A DNA stretch of 64,000 bases from Spongiimicrobium salis (GTDB lineage Bacteria > Bacteroidota > Bacteroidia > Flavobacteriales > Flavobacteriaceae). The translations under genes and the position numbers were made by a program. The stretch covers positions 1,798,001 to 1,862,000 of the forward strand of contig NZ_JBHEQA010000001.1 of the NCBI RefSeq assembly GCF_043678055.1, in the 5' to 3' direction. Each line of letters opens with the position of its first letter. The stretch's first letter is position 1. The notes under the pieces are model-generated. The model did no database searches, was not told the DNA's origin, and saw nothing but the letters and a program-made list of their open reading frames with translations. Shown here piece after piece: positions 26,121-36,063 of this stretch.

Positions 26121-29100
26121 ATGAAAAATATACATACAATCAATGCAATGCAAAAGCTGGTTTTGACCCTTTTGCTGGGCATATTTTATTGTGCAACTTC
26201 TTATGGACAGAGTTATATAGTTTCTGGTCCTACCACGGTGCAGGTTGGGGATACGGAAACGTATACTTTGTCTTCCCCTTCCATAATCGATACCAATTGG
26301 TCCTTGACCAATGCAACGCTTATTTCGAGTACCTTAAATACCGCTATAGTGAGATTTGATAATGCAGGCGCGGCAGAAGTTAGGGCAAACTCTGTAAATT
26401 CTTCGTTTCAAAGCTTTTCTTTTACCTTGGCAGTTACGGTACAAGATGGAAGACCAGCTACGCCGGCTACGCCATTTATTACCTCTAGCAATTGTGGGGA
26501 AACAACACTGGGGCGTAATGGAAATCCACCGAGTGGGGTAATCTGGTATTGGCAAGGGACCAATGCCAATGGCACCCGTACCGATTTGGGTAGTGGAACT
26601 GCTTTTAAAGTAAGTAGCACTGGAACCTATTATATCAGGGCCAGAAATTCTTCTGGCCAGTGGAGTGCAGCCTCAGCAAGTATAGCAGTAACTACTATAG
26701 ATCAATTGCTTCCTGGCAGCATTGCTGGTGTGCAAACCGTTTGTGAGGGAGGTAATCCTGCCGGATTGAGCAGTACTGCGCTTCCTTCTGAAGGAAATGG
26801 TTCGTATACTTATCAATGGCAATTTTCAAACAATGGCAGTACGGGGTGGACCAATATTAGCGGAGCAACGGTGAGTACATACAACCCCCCTGGTGGATTG
26901 ACCACCTCACGCTGGTATCGTAGAGCGGTAACTTCCTGTGGCAATCAGACGGTTGTTTCCAATTCGATTAAAGTTACGGTTACACCTTTGCCATCAACCC
27001 CACCATTGCCTTCCATTCAAAATAGTTGCGGGAGTGTAACTTTGACAAGAGGAACCCCACCTTCCGGAATAGGATGGTTTTGGCAAACTTCACCAATAGG
27101 GACTTCTTCCGCTAGCGTAAATGCGGCAACCAGCATTCAATTGACCACAGGAACTACGCACTATTTAAGACCTAGGACTACCAATGGATGTTGGGGAACG
27201 GCAGTGCGTATTGACTATACCATAGATAATGGGCAAATTTGGTATGCCGATACCGATGGGGATGGTTTAGGAGATCCAAACGACCCAAGTGCACCTAGCT
27301 GTACAGCTCCTGCAGGATTTGTGGGCAATAGTGATGATCAATGTCCAACCATTAGTTCCCCTACCAATAATTGTGGAAGCGCCCCACCATCGGCACCAAG
27401 TAATCTTAGTGCATCGAATACTACTTCAACAACGGTAGTATTGTCCTGGACCGCCTCCACAGATGATAATGGTGTAACAGGTTATGAGGTGTATCAAAAT
27501 GGACAGCGGATCCAGACGGTGACCACGACAAGTACTACAGTGACAGGGTTGACTCCAAATACGCCCTATCCATTTTATGTTAGGGCCATAGATGCAGATG
27601 CAAATACATCGCCTTCTAGCAATACCATAAATGTGATTACTTTAAACTCAAATTCCGGTAATTATGGTACTTACCAACTCTTGAATGCGGCTGATGGATC
27701 CGTTCTACAGACCGTTAGTGGCGGAGAGACCATAACCCTTCCAGCAGCTGCAATTAGTCTTGTGGCGCAGGCATCGCCTCAGCCGGGAAGTGTACGTTTT
27801 ATTTGGAATGGGAATACCCAAACAGAAAGTTTTGCTCCCTACGCCATTGCAGGAGATACCAACGGTGTAACGTATAACCCTTGGACTCCTGGCCTAGGCA
27901 CGGTTTCTATTGAGGTACGTTATTATAGTGCCGCTTCTGGCGGAGGAAGTCGACAAGGGACAGATACAATAGAACTTACCTTTGTTGCCGATACCCCTCC
28001 TACAGCACCTTCAAATCTTGTTGCATCCAATATCAGTACTTCAAGCGTACAATTGAATTGGAATGCTTCAACAGATGATAATGGGGTGACGGGCTATCAA
28101 GTATTTCAAAATAATACCTTAGTACAAACCGTTACAGGGACCAATACCCTGATCAATGGCCTAGCTGCTGATACCAACTATTCCTTTTACGTCCTTGCAC
28201 AAGATGGGGATAATAACCTATCTTCCGCAAGTAATACGGTAAATGTTCAAACTTTGGCTCCACAGAATACCAATTATGGTATTTATCGTTTATTGAATGC
28301 CAATGGCGGAAGTGAAATACAAGTGATCAGTGGCGGGGAAACAATCGATTTTTCGTTGACTGGAACTACCATTAGTTTAGTGGCGGAGCTAAGGGATAAT
28401 TTAACTACAGGGAGTGTGGTTTTTGAATATAATGGTATTACGCAACCCGAAACCTCTGCTCCTTACGCTATCGCTGGGAATAGCAGCGAGACGTCTTACA
28501 CGGTATGGTCTCCAGAGCTTGGTCCGGTAGCTATTGAAATCCGTTATTATAGTGGAGCAGGAGGAACAGGAACCCTTACGGCTACAGACAATCTGACTCT
28601 GAACTTTATACAAAGTACAGATTGTCCAAATCTAATCAGTTCTTTTCCATATACTGAAGGATTTGAAAATACCTTTGGGGTATGGCAACAGGATACTTCA
28701 GATGATTTTGATTGGACTTTAAGAACGGCTACCACACCTTCCACAGGAACAGGACCAACAGGAGCACAGGAAGGTTCACATTATATCTATATGGAAGTGT
28801 CCAGCCCCAATTACCCTACAAAGAATGCTATTTTGACTTCCCCTTGTTTTGATTTGAGAAATAAGGATACCGCAAGTCTTAGTTATTACTATCAAATGCT
28901 AGGGAATGCCGTAGGTACCATAAACATAGAAGCTAGTACGGATAATGGAGCGAGTTGGGCCAACATTTGGACGCAAAGTGGAAGTCAAGGTGCCGATTGG
29001 ATACAGCATACAGTGGATTTATCGAGTTATGTTGGGAATATTGTACAATTGCGATTCTCAGGAACTTCGGCAGCTTCTTGGCAAGGAGATATTGCTATCG

Positions 29101-32100
29101 ATAATTTGAGATTGACTGCCGAAACTACAGGACAGATCGGAAACCAACAACCTACACTTTATCAAGAGGTCACCTTGGGCGATGAAAATTATATATTCAC
29201 TAGAATTCCCCAAAAAGAAATGAGCACTATTAATGCCAATACCTTGGAATACAATGAAGATGTGGTGGAAAGCGCGATGTATCTCGATGGTTTGGGCAGA
29301 CCTTTGCAACAGGTAGCTATTAAGAGCGCTCCTTCGGTAGAAGATGTGTTAACTCATATAAGCTATGATCAATTTGGAAGATCTACACAACAATACCTGC
29401 CCTATAAAACGAATGGTGTTATAGGGAGTTTGCGTACTGGAGATCAGGATTTGGCGACCAAGCAATATTATAAAACGGCCTATGCGGAGGATTTTGAAGG
29501 TATTGCTACGCCAGACATCAACCCATTTTCGTTGACCGATTTGGAAGCTTCACCTTTAAATAGACCCTTTAAACAAGCCGCTCCGGGAGAAGATTGGAAA
29601 TTGGGGAATAACCATGAAGTGCGCATGGAATATGGAACCAATGGGACCAATGAAGTACGTTACTTTAAGGTCACTTTCCAAAATGGGGATACCGAATTAC
29701 CGCAATTAGTGACACAGGGGCATTATGCACCTTCACAATTGTATAAGACAATTACCAGGGATGAAAATTGGCAGGTAGGACAAGCCTTTGATAAAGACCA
29801 TTCCACCGAAGAATTTACCAATAAAGAAGGTCAGGTCGTTTTAAAACGTACCTATGCTGAAAATGTCCCTCATGACACCTATTATGTGTACGACAATTTT
29901 GGACAACTGAGTTTTGTATTTTCCCCAAAAGTAGATACCTCAGACGGTGTTAGCGCTACGGAATTAAGTGAGTTGAGTTATCAATACCGTTACGATTATA
30001 GGAATCGTTTGGTGGAAAAGAAGCTGCCGGGCAAGGGATGGGAGTATATTGTGTACGATAAGGCCGATCGGGTAGTAATGACTCAAGACCCCAATCTTAG
30101 AGCTCAAGGAAGGTACTTATCTACCAAATACGATGCTTTGGGAAGACCGGTGTATACCGCCTTTACCAATTCTTCCTTTAACCGTCAGGATACCCAGGAT
30201 TTTATTATAGAAAGTACAGAATTTGCCATTTCCGAACAAAAATTGCCTAATGGGCAGACCAATACAGTAGCGGGAATGGATATTGAGTATACCAATACCG
30301 CCTTGCCTCTGGTGGTCAATGAAATTCTTGCCGTGAACTACTATGATACCTATACGTTTAGCAAAAATGGATTACATACTCCAAGTGGAACCGTGCTCAC
30401 ACAGCAAATTACACCATTGACCCAAGGTTTGGCTACAGGGAGTAAAATTAGAGTTTTGGAGACAAACCAATGGATTACCAATCTTGTGGGTTATGATAGT
30501 AAAGGGAGGAACATTATTGCAACAACCAAAAACGATTATCTGGTGGCTACGGATATTGTAGAGAGCAAGTTGGATTTTGCTGGAAAAATCTTGGAAAGTA
30601 GGAACACACATACCAAGGATACAAATGCCCCAATCGTAGTAAAGGAATATTTTACTTATGATCATGCTACAAGACTAAAGGAGCAATTGCATCAGATCGG
30701 GAATGAGGAGATTGAAGTCATTGCGGAAAACACCTATGACAATTTGGGCCTCCTCATCAATAAAAGTGTGGGAAATACCTTGAATGGAAATCGTTTGCAG
30801 GATATGAACTATGCATATAATGTTAGAGGATGGCTAAGAGGGATCAATACGGCAGATCTTACGGCATCCAATTCGGCCATCGATCAACTCTTTGCCATGG
30901 GCATTCATTACAACAGATCGGCCAATGGTAGTGACCCGTTATTTAACGGGAATATTGCCAGTGTGGAATGGAGAAGTAAGAATACTTTTAATGGGAGACG
31001 TTACTACCGTTATACCTATGACGGGATGAACCGGTTAAAAAACGCCATTGATCGTTCGGGACGTTTTAATGTAGGAGAATATAAACCTAGCCAAGGAGGA
31101 TTGAGTAATCCCATTACCTATGACAAGAATGGTAATATTTTGAGTTTATTTAGAAGAGGGCATGTGGTGGAGAACCCTGTAGAAGGGCAATCGGGTCATC
31201 ATAGTATCATGGATAACCTAACCTACACCTATGATACTGGAAATAAACTGTTAAGCGTTACCGATGCAAGCAATAAAGACTATGGTTTTGTTGATGGAAA
31301 TACTGTGGGAGATGATTATGCTTATGACGCCAATGGCAATATGACTTTGGATCGCAACAAAGGCATTACCGGGATCAGCTATAATTACCTAAATTTACCT
31401 ACGTCAGTTTCAGTAGAGGGCAATGAAAATACTGGAAATATTGCATATGTCTATGATGCGACCGGGGTGAAATTAGAGAAAAGAGTAACCGAAGGCACTT
31501 CAGTAGTCAGTACGGAGTATTGTGGCAATTATATTTATAAAAAAATGGGAGCAAATGCCAATGCGACATTGGAATTCTTCTCCCATACGGAAGGTTATGT
31601 AGAGGAAGATGGTATTGGAAGTTATGGCTATATTTATCAATACAAAGATTATTTAGGTAATATCCGCTTATCCTATAGCGATGACAATAATGATGAAAAC
31701 ATTACTATCAATGAGATACGCGAGGAGAACAACTATTATCCTTTCGGCTTAAAGCATAGAGGATATAACAATAATCAGACAGGAAGAAATCATGAATATG
31801 GGTTCCAAGGGGAAGAAGAGGCAGAGGAGCTTGGAAAAAATACCATTGATTATAAGTGGAGGGATTATGATCCCGCGATTGCTAGGTTCATTAAGATTGA
31901 TAGGTTTGCGGAAAAGTATCAATCTATGACACCTTATCATTTTGGTGCTAATAATCCTATATTTTTTAAAGAAATTGCTGGCGATTCAGTTCAAGGGACC
32001 ACTAGGAAGGATGCAAGGAGAGCTCGAAAGTTAATACGAAGAACATTTAAAGGAAAGGAATTTAGAAAATTAAGAAGATTATTCAGAACAAAAGGAAGGA

Positions 32101-32648
32101 ATTTTAGGGAAATAGACGAGGGTAAGTTCAATGAGGCGACGCAAAATTTAAGCAATCCTGCAAAAGTACTGGCAAAAGGTTACAAGGAGGCAATAAACTC
32201 GAAATCTAAAGTGCATGAGGTTCAGGTTAGAAAACTAAATGAAAAGGTAACAATTGAAGGAAAAAATGTTAACGCCTCTTTACTTGCTTCGGTAGGTGGA
32301 GGAAACGGGGAAACAGCCACTGGGACCTTTACATTTGTAATTATTGGAAAATCGGTACCTGCACCACCAGATATTTTAGACAATTCTACTGGCAAACCTG
32401 CTACAAATCGTCAAAGAAACCCCAGTAGAACTATGGCGCATGAGTTACTTGGTCATGGATTACTACGACCTATAGGGGGTAGTAATGCTATTTTACATAA
32501 GGTATTACCAGTACAGGTGGACAATCTTTTTTTAAGAGTTCAAAATAATGGTAGTCGAAGAATATACAGGGATGGCGGATCTCATGGGAGAATAAAAGGG
32601 CGCATACCTTATTCAGTATTATTTAATGTACCAGTTCATTTACAGTAA
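26121..32648 (+). CDS. RHS toxin 1 with putative metallopeptidase tip
   Basis: The start is taken as ATG 26121 (2175 residues, MKNIHTINAMQKLVLTLLLG signal) because a longer frame from 26037 overlaps the partner gene and hides the signal peptide. In order there are Ig-like domains, a thrombospondin-type-3-like calcium segment (DTDGDGLGDPND), two FN3 domains each followed by a YQLLNAADGS-type beta-domain, a MAM-like domain, a DUF6443-like segment (YLDGLGRPLQQVAIK), YD/RHS repeats, and the RHS core end (NYYPFGLKHRGYNN). A variable tip of about 220 residues follows. The tip is A+T-rich and Lys/Arg-rich and carries HELLGH (codons at 32439-32456), close to a zinc-peptidase HExxH but with one extra residue. 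It is followed 12 bp later by a small exported protein, its likely immunity partner. Confidence 0.82.
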   Translation: MKNIHTINAMQKLVLTLLLGIFYCATSYGQSYIVSGPTTVQVGDTETYTLSSPSIIDTNWSLTNATLISSTLNTAIVRFDNAGAAEVRANSVNSSFQSFSFTLAVTVQDGRPATPATPFITSSNCGETTLGRNGNPPSGVIWYWQGTNANGTRTDLGSGTAFKVSSTGTYYIRARNSSGQWSAASASIAVTTIDQLLPGSIAGVQTVCEGGNPAGLSSTALPSEGNGSYTYQWQFSNNGSTGWTNISGATVSTYNPPGGLTTSRWYRRAVTSCGNQTVVSNSIKVTVTPLPSTPPLPSIQNSCGSVTLTRGTPPSGIGWFWQTSPIGTSSASVNAATSIQLTTGTTHYLRPRTTNGCWGTAVRIDYTIDNGQIWYADTDGDGLGDPNDPSAPSCTAPAGFVGNSDDQCPTISSPTNNCGSAPPSAPSNLSASNTTSTTVVLSWTASTDDNGVTGYEVYQNGQRIQTVTTTSTTVTGLTPNTPYPFYVRAIDADANTSPSSNTINVITLNSNSGNYGTYQLLNAADGSVLQTVSGGETITLPAAAISLVAQASPQPGSVRFIWNGNTQTESFAPYAIAGDTNGVTYNPWTPGLGTVSIEVRYYSAASGGGSRQGTDTIELTFVADTPPTAPSNLVASNISTSSVQLNWNASTDDNGVTGYQVFQNNTLVQTVTGTNTLINGLAADTNYSFYVLAQDGDNNLSSASNTVNVQTLAPQNTNYGIYRLLNANGGSEIQVISGGETIDFSLTGTTISLVAELRDNLTTGSVVFEYNGITQPETSAPYAIAGNSSETSYTVWSPELGPVAIEIRYYSGAGGTGTLTATDNLTLNFIQSTDCPNLISSFPYTEGFENTFGVWQQDTSDDFDWTLRTATTPSTGTGPTGAQEGSHYIYMEVSSPNYPTKNAILTSPCFDLRNKDTASLSYYYQMLGNAVGTINIEASTDNGASWANIWTQSGSQGADWIQHTVDLSSYVGNIVQLRFSGTSAASWQGDIAIDNLRLTAETTGQIGNQQPTLYQEVTLGDENYIFTRIPQKEMSTINANTLEYNEDVVESAMYLDGLGRPLQQVAIKSAPSVEDVLTHISYDQFGRSTQQYLPYKTNGVIGSLRTGDQDLATKQYYKTAYAEDFEGIATPDINPFSLTDLEASPLNRPFKQAAPGEDWKLGNNHEVRMEYGTNGTNEVRYFKVTFQNGDTELPQLVTQGHYAPSQLYKTITRDENWQVGQAFDKDHSTEEFTNKEGQVVLKRTYAENVPHDTYYVYDNFGQLSFVFSPKVDTSDGVSATELSELSYQYRYDYRNRLVEKKLPGKGWEYIVYDKADRVVMTQDPNLRAQGRYLSTKYDALGRPVYTAFTNSSFNRQDTQDFIIESTEFAISEQKLPNGQTNTVAGMDIEYTNTALPLVVNEILAVNYYDTYTFSKNGLHTPSGTVLTQQITPLTQGLATGSKIRVLETNQWITNLVGYDSKGRNIIATTKNDYLVATDIVESKLDFAGKILESRNTHTKDTNAPIVVKEYFTYDHATRLKEQLHQIGNEEIEVIAENTYDNLGLLINKSVGNTLNGNRLQDMNYAYNVRGWLRGINTADLTASNSAIDQLFAMGIHYNRSANGSDPLFNGNIASVEWRSKNTFNGRRYYRYTYDGMNRLKNAIDRSGRFNVGEYKPSQGGLSNPITYDKNGNILSLFRRGHVVENPVEGQSGHHSIMDNLTYTYDTGNKLLSVTDASNKDYGFVDGNTVGDDYAYDANGNMTLDRNKGITGISYNYLNLPTSVSVEGNENTGNIAYVYDATGVKLEKRVTEGTSVVSTEYCGNYIYKKMGANANATLEFFSHTEGYVEEDGIGSYGYIYQYKDYLGNIRLSYSDDNNDENITINEIREENNYYPFGLKHRGYNNNQTGRNHEYGFQGEEEAEELGKNTIDYKWRDYDPAIARFIKIDRFAEKYQSMTPYHFGANNPIFFKEIAGDSVQGTTRKDARRARKLIRRTFKGKEFRKLRRLFRTKGRNFREIDEGKFNEATQNLSNPAKVLAKGYKEAINSKSKVHEVQVRKLNEKVTIEGKNVNASLLASVGGGNGETATGTFTFVIIGKSVPAPPDILDNSTGKPATNRQRNPSRTMAHELLGHGLLRPIGGSNAILHKVLPVQVDNLFLRVQNNGSRRIYRDGGSHGRIKGRIPYSVLFNVPVHLQ

Positions 32649-32660
32649 ATTATATTCTCT

Positions 32661-33164
32661 ATGAAAAATGTATTTATTTTAGCTATTACTTTTTTTACTT
32701 TTTGTAAAAATTATAGTCAGAGTAATATCAATAATGATAGTATATTAGGGTTTAATTATATATACAAAGATTCAATAAGATTAGCTCAAAAGAATATAAA
32801 TAGTTCCATATACCTCTTTGATGACAGTGGAAGAATGTTAGTTATATGGAGAGAAAGAAGAAAATATAGAGCCAAAAGGGTGCATTATAAATTAAGTCCA
32901 CTTAAGTCAAAAGGAAAAAGAATCGGGAAATTTCAAAAATTAAATGCAAAAAGACTATTAGAGACCCCACCTCTAGTACAAGTCGTAAACGATAAATTTT
33001 GCTCAGCGGAAAGCGATTACTTTAACAAAGTATATATTTACATTTATAATAAAAATCAAAGTATAAGGCATAGTTTTTTTTCCCACTGCGTTGATGAGGA
33101 AATATTGCGAAAAGCTGAAATATTGAATATTTATTATTGCTTGAGTGTAGATAAACGTGAATAG
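32661..33164 (+). CDS. putative exported immunity protein for RHS toxin 1
   Basis: This 167-residue protein of no recognised family has a signal peptide (MKNVFILAITFFTFCKNYSQ) and a basic middle region. It lies 12 bp after the RHS toxin 1 stop codon and matches the low G+C of the toxin tip rather than that of the core. Position immediately after a variable RHS tip is the usual place of the cognate immunity gene. An exported product would fit a toxin acting in the periplasm. The role is inferred from position only. Confidence 0.5.
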   Translation: MKNVFILAITFFTFCKNYSQSNINNDSILGFNYIYKDSIRLAQKNINSSIYLFDDSGRMLVIWRERRKYRAKRVHYKLSPLKSKGKRIGKFQKLNAKRLLETPPLVQVVNDKFCSAESDYFNKVYIYIYNKNQSIRHSFFSHCVDEEILRKAEILNIYYCLSVDKRE

Positions 33165-33329
33165 CGTGAGCTCCAGTTAGCGCGAGCCCCTGCTAGCGCG
33201 AGCATCTTTCTGCTCGTGCCGGTAAGAGTAAGCGGATAATATCTCACCCGCTGGCGCAAGAGTAAGCGTTAGCTAGTGCCAGTTTCCGAACGGGCACCGT
33301 CCATGATTGAGCATTGACAATAAAAAAGG

Positions 33330-33357
33330 AAAAGCCACGGCGAGAGCTGTGGTTTTT
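33330..33357 (+). terminator. strong hairpin terminator, repeat unit 1
   Basis: AAAAGCCACGGC (33330-33341), loop GAGA, then GCTGTGGTTTTT (33346-33357) form a 12-bp stem with G-T wobbles and an A-run/T-run, so it can work in both directions. It probably ends the RHS locus 1 transcript. Confidence 0.65.
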
Positions 33358-33532
33358 CTGTTATTGGGAATATGCTTTTTTGGCCCTATAACCCCAGCTA
33401 GCGCGAGCATCTTTATGCTCGTGCCGGTATGAGTAAGCGGATAATATTACCCGGTGGCGCAAGAGTAAGCGTTAGCTAGTGCCAGTTTCCGAACTGGCAC
33501 CGTCCATGAGTGAGCATTGACAATAAAAAAGG

Positions 33533-33560
33533 AAAAGCCACGGCGAGAGCTGTGGTTTTT
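33533..33560 (+). terminator. strong hairpin terminator, repeat unit 2
   Basis: This is the second copy of the 12-bp hairpin of repeat unit 1, identical in sequence (stem 33533-33544 and 33549-33560, loop GAGA). Confidence 0.6.
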
Positions 33561-33712
33561 CTGTTATTGGGAATATGCTTTTCTGGCCCTATAATCCCCA
33601 GTTAGCGCGAGCATCTTTCTGCTCGTGCCGGTATGAGTAAGCGGATAATATCTTCAATATGGGAAAACCATATATCAGAAAATAAATGTAAATTATTTTC
33701 TATATTTATAAA

Positions 33713-34273
33713 ATGAGTAGAAAATATAAATTTCACGATCCCGAAGGTGTTTATTTTATAAGTTTTGCCACGGTGTACTGGTTGGATATATTTATTAGGC
33801 AAGTCTATTTCAATATTCTAGAAGAGAGTGTGATACACTGTAGACAAAACAAAGGAATGGAAATTTTTGCCTATTGCTTTATGCCGAGTCACCTTCATTT
33901 TATATTTCGTTCAACCAATAAAGATCCTTCAGGGCTTATCCGAGATTTTAAAGGATACACATCGAGAAAACTACTGAAAACTATTGCAGAGAATCCCCAA
34001 GAAAGCAGAAAAGAATGGCTTTTATGGATGTTTGAGCGTGCTGGCAAAAATAAAAGTAACGTTATGAAGTATCAGTTTTGGCAACAGCATAACAAACCGA
34101 TTGAATTATGGAGTCCCAAGGTGATCCAACAAAAGATTGACTATATACATAATAATCCTGTGATATCTGGCTTTGTAACCAATCCGATTGATTATAAATA
34201 CAGCAGTGCCAAAAACTTTGCCGAGGAACATTCGGTATTGGAGATAGATGATATTGGTTTTTTGGCATCATGA
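33713..34273 (+). CDS. REP-associated tyrosine transposase (RAYT), intact
   Basis: The 186-residue protein belongs to the TnpA_REP/Y1 transposase family, single-strand DNA endonucleases related to IS200/IS605. The metal-binding HUH-type motif is seen as MPSHLHFIF (His near residue 61 and 63). A conserved FKGYTSRKL segment follows, then FWQQHNKPIELW, then IDYIHNNPV, and a catalytic Tyr candidate in KYSSAKNF (near 162). The frame is complete. CGAGCA/TGCTCG hairpins flank the gene on both sides, so it is presumably the enzyme that mobilises them. Confidence 0.88.
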   Translation: MSRKYKFHDPEGVYFISFATVYWLDIFIRQVYFNILEESVIHCRQNKGMEIFAYCFMPSHLHFIFRSTNKDPSGLIRDFKGYTSRKLLKTIAENPQESRKEWLLWMFERAGKNKSNVMKYQFWQQHNKPIELWSPKVIQQKIDYIHNNPVISGFVTNPIDYKYSSAKNFAEEHSVLEIDDIGFLAS

Positions 34274-34318
34274 TTTTTTTGAAAAGCATACAGTCGTGAA
34301 GTTTGTGGACCAAAGGCA

Positions 34319-34383
34319 CGAGCGTGACGCTCGCGCAAGCCTCAAGCTTGTACCCCCTGCTAGCGCGAGCATCTTTCTGCTCG
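34319..34383. repeat. REP-like palindromes downstream of the RAYT
   Basis: Two hairpins close the RAYT region: CGAGCG-TGA-CGCTCG (34319-34333) and the fourth copy of CGAGCA ... TGCTCG (34366-34383) inside TAGCGCGAGCATC. Directly after it comes a half copy of the other palindrome family (GCAACTTCGTAG near 34388-34399). Confidence 0.7.
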
Positions 34384-34535
34384 TACTATGCAACTTCGTA
34401 GCCTAGTGGCCTATAAGAATAGAAGGATTGTTTTGGAAGAAGTAAGAAGTTTGTTGATCGTAGATTGATCACTTCAGCTTCCGGTATAATTTATTTTTAC
34501 CTATCTTAAACCCCATAATGCTATAATTACCTGCT

Positions 34536-35408
34536 ATGAAAAAAACAATAGTACTTTCTTTTTTCCTACTTTCTCTCGTTTTTGCTTGTTCCAGTGGTTC
34601 CGATTCGGATACCAACCCACCCGATGTAGTGGCAATGGATCCTCCAGCCCCACCAGACCCCAATAGACCCTGGAACTTGGTGTTTGAAGATGAGTTCGAT
34701 GGGGATTTGTCCCAATGGAATGTATGGGAAGGCGGTGCCTTTAATAATGAAATACAACTGTACCGTGGCGAGCAATTGTCCTTGGCCGATGGCATCTTGA
34801 CCATCACTACCCAACGGGAAGAGGTGTTCGGGGCAACTACGCCTTTTGACGCCACACCTAAGGATTTTGACTTTGTCTCCGGACGCATTGAATCCAAAAC
34901 CACTTTTGGACCTTCCTCTCTGGACGGAGAAACCGAATATCGCTTTATAAGCCGAATCCGTATGCCCGAAGGTTTTGGGATGTGGCCGGCCTTTTGGTCC
35001 TATGGAGATCCTTGGCCCGTGATGGGGGAAATCGATATTATTGAGGCTAGGGGAAATTTACCCAATGAGTTTTCCTCCAATATTTTTTATGGGACAGAAC
35101 CCGGTATTCCCATCACCCGTTTGGAAGATACTGTGGTAGAGCATGAGATTGAAGAAGATATCACGGCCGATTTTCATATCTATGAGTTAATATGGACCGT
35201 AAATACCTTGGAAATTCGCTTTGACGATCGAAGATTGCACCTTTACAATGCCAATGCTAGAAATTTTATTACCAACTTGTTTGGAAGAAAACAGATGGTG
35301 GTGCTCAACAATGCAGTCGGTGGTGTCTTCTTTCCCAATACGGATCCATCCACTTATGTGGATACAGCCACTATGCAAGTAGATTGGGTACGGGTGTATA
35401 AGAGGTAG
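34536..35408 (+). CDS. GH16 beta-glucanase (laminarinase-like) lipoprotein
   Basis: The 290-residue protein has a lipoprotein signal (MKKTIVLSFFLLSLVFAC, Cys18) and a Ser/Asp/Pro linker (about 19-45), then one GH16 jelly-roll domain. The catalytic motif is GEIDIIE, with nucleophile Glu165 and acid/base Glu170 (ExDxxE form), preceded by MPEGFGMWPAFWSYG and followed by a tail ending MQVDWVRVYKR. This motif form is typical of laminarinases and related endo-beta-1,3-glucanases. It is probably anchored on the cell surface. No SusCD pair is adjacent, so it stands alone between repeats. Substrate is inferred. Confidence 0.88.
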   Translation: MKKTIVLSFFLLSLVFACSSGSDSDTNPPDVVAMDPPAPPDPNRPWNLVFEDEFDGDLSQWNVWEGGAFNNEIQLYRGEQLSLADGILTITTQREEVFGATTPFDATPKDFDFVSGRIESKTTFGPSSLDGETEYRFISRIRMPEGFGMWPAFWSYGDPWPVMGEIDIIEARGNLPNEFSSNIFYGTEPGIPITRLEDTVVEHEIEEDITADFHIYELIWTVNTLEIRFDDRRLHLYNANARNFITNLFGRKQMVVLNNAVGGVFFPNTDPSTYVDTATMQVDWVRVYKR

Positions 35409-35541
35409 TGTTTCTATCGTATTCAAAATGAAGACCTTAATTTTCTCTCGACTCCGCTCGAGAGGACAGCATGGATATTATAGAATCTGACGAAATTTTT
35501 AGGACACTTTAATTGGAACAATATCATATGACCCTCGCTCT

Positions 35542-35561
35542 GCGAAGTTTGCAACTTCGTA
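35542..35561. repeat. palindrome of the GAAGTTTGCAACTTC family
   Basis: GCGAAGTTTGCAACTTCGTA is a near-perfect palindrome and belongs to the family that recurs between 47.0 and 51.4 kb. A second dispersed motif, TCCCTTGAGG ... TTAGGGGTGT (35615-35640), lies just after it and recurs at 46983-47010. Confidence 0.7.
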
Positions 35562-35651
35562 GTGCATAGGAGTAAGTTTTTGATGAAAGCTTCAGAATTT
35601 CATCCGGTCATTGTTCCCTTGAGGCTACTTTTAGGGGTGTAAAAAGGATAT

Positions 35652-35921
35652 TTATATAACATGATATCCCGCTAAAAACTCCTTGACTTTAGCTTCTGGC
35701 ATTTCACAGGGTTTTAAAGCATTTTGGGAAAGTGTGGTATAATAATTAAAACTAATAAAATCAGTACCTCCCAATTCTTCGGCATAGACTTTTACGCTTT
35801 TTCCTTGGTTAAAAAGACGTTTGGACACTCCATAGGTCTTCCCTTGGTACTGCACTTTGGAAAACCCTAGGGGCAGTCGGGAAATATGATGTTCCAAGGC
35901 ATGTCTTTCCGAATCTTGCAT
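35652..35921 (-). CDS. small conserved-looking cytoplasmic protein, function unknown
   Basis: The start is placed at ATG 35921 (89 residues, MQDSERHALEHHISRLP), 11 codons inside the longest frame, because the upstream residues look like non-coding sequence. It has no signal peptide or membrane helix. Sequence features are LGFSKVQYQGKTYGVSKRLF, then KVYAEELGGTDFISFNYY, then KPCEMPEAKVKEFL. Regular structure and codon use suggest a real protein, but I do not assign a function. It lies alone between a repeat and the divergent oxidoreductase gene. Confidence 0.6.
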   Translation of the reverse strand: MQDSERHALEHHISRLPLGFSKVQYQGKTYGVSKRLFNQGKSVKVYAEELGGTDFISFNYYTTLSQNALKPCEMPEAKVKEFLAGYHVI

Positions 35922-36063
35922 TTGTTCTCTATGTTTCTTTTGGCAAGGTAGCAAATTTGATCAGATGAACATCGGATAAAGGAAGGGAGCTATACTTGAT
36001 AAAAAGATAAAAAAAGAGTACTTTTCTAAGATGTCATCCTAGTATCTTAAAATCAACTTCATC

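Larger units (their letters stand above)
33194..33655. repeat. tandem 205-bp repeat units with REP hairpins
   Basis: Two near-identical units begin at 33194 and 33399, and a third begins at 33603 and is cut short after about 50 bp. Each starts with TAGCGCGAGCA and a hairpin CGAGCA / TGCTCG (33199-33216, 33404-33421, 33608-33625). It continues with a second inverted repeat, perfect in unit 2 as GTGCCAGTT / AACTGGCAC (33479-33500), and a terminator-like hairpin. A fourth CGAGCA hairpin lies beyond the RAYT at 34366-34383. The layout, hairpins on both sides of a RAYT, is that of REP elements and their transposase. Confidence 0.8.
33165..33712. other. non-coding repeat region before the RAYT
   Basis: These 548 bp hold no gene. 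They consist of 2.2 tandem copies of a 205-bp unit (listed separately), with REP-like hairpins and terminators, and end at the RAYT gene. Confidence 0.8.

Noticed and set aside
33194..33625. 205-bp tandem repeats considered as CRISPR or as a retron RNA
   Set aside because: The repeat is the whole unit without unique spacers, and no reverse transcriptase is encoded nearby.
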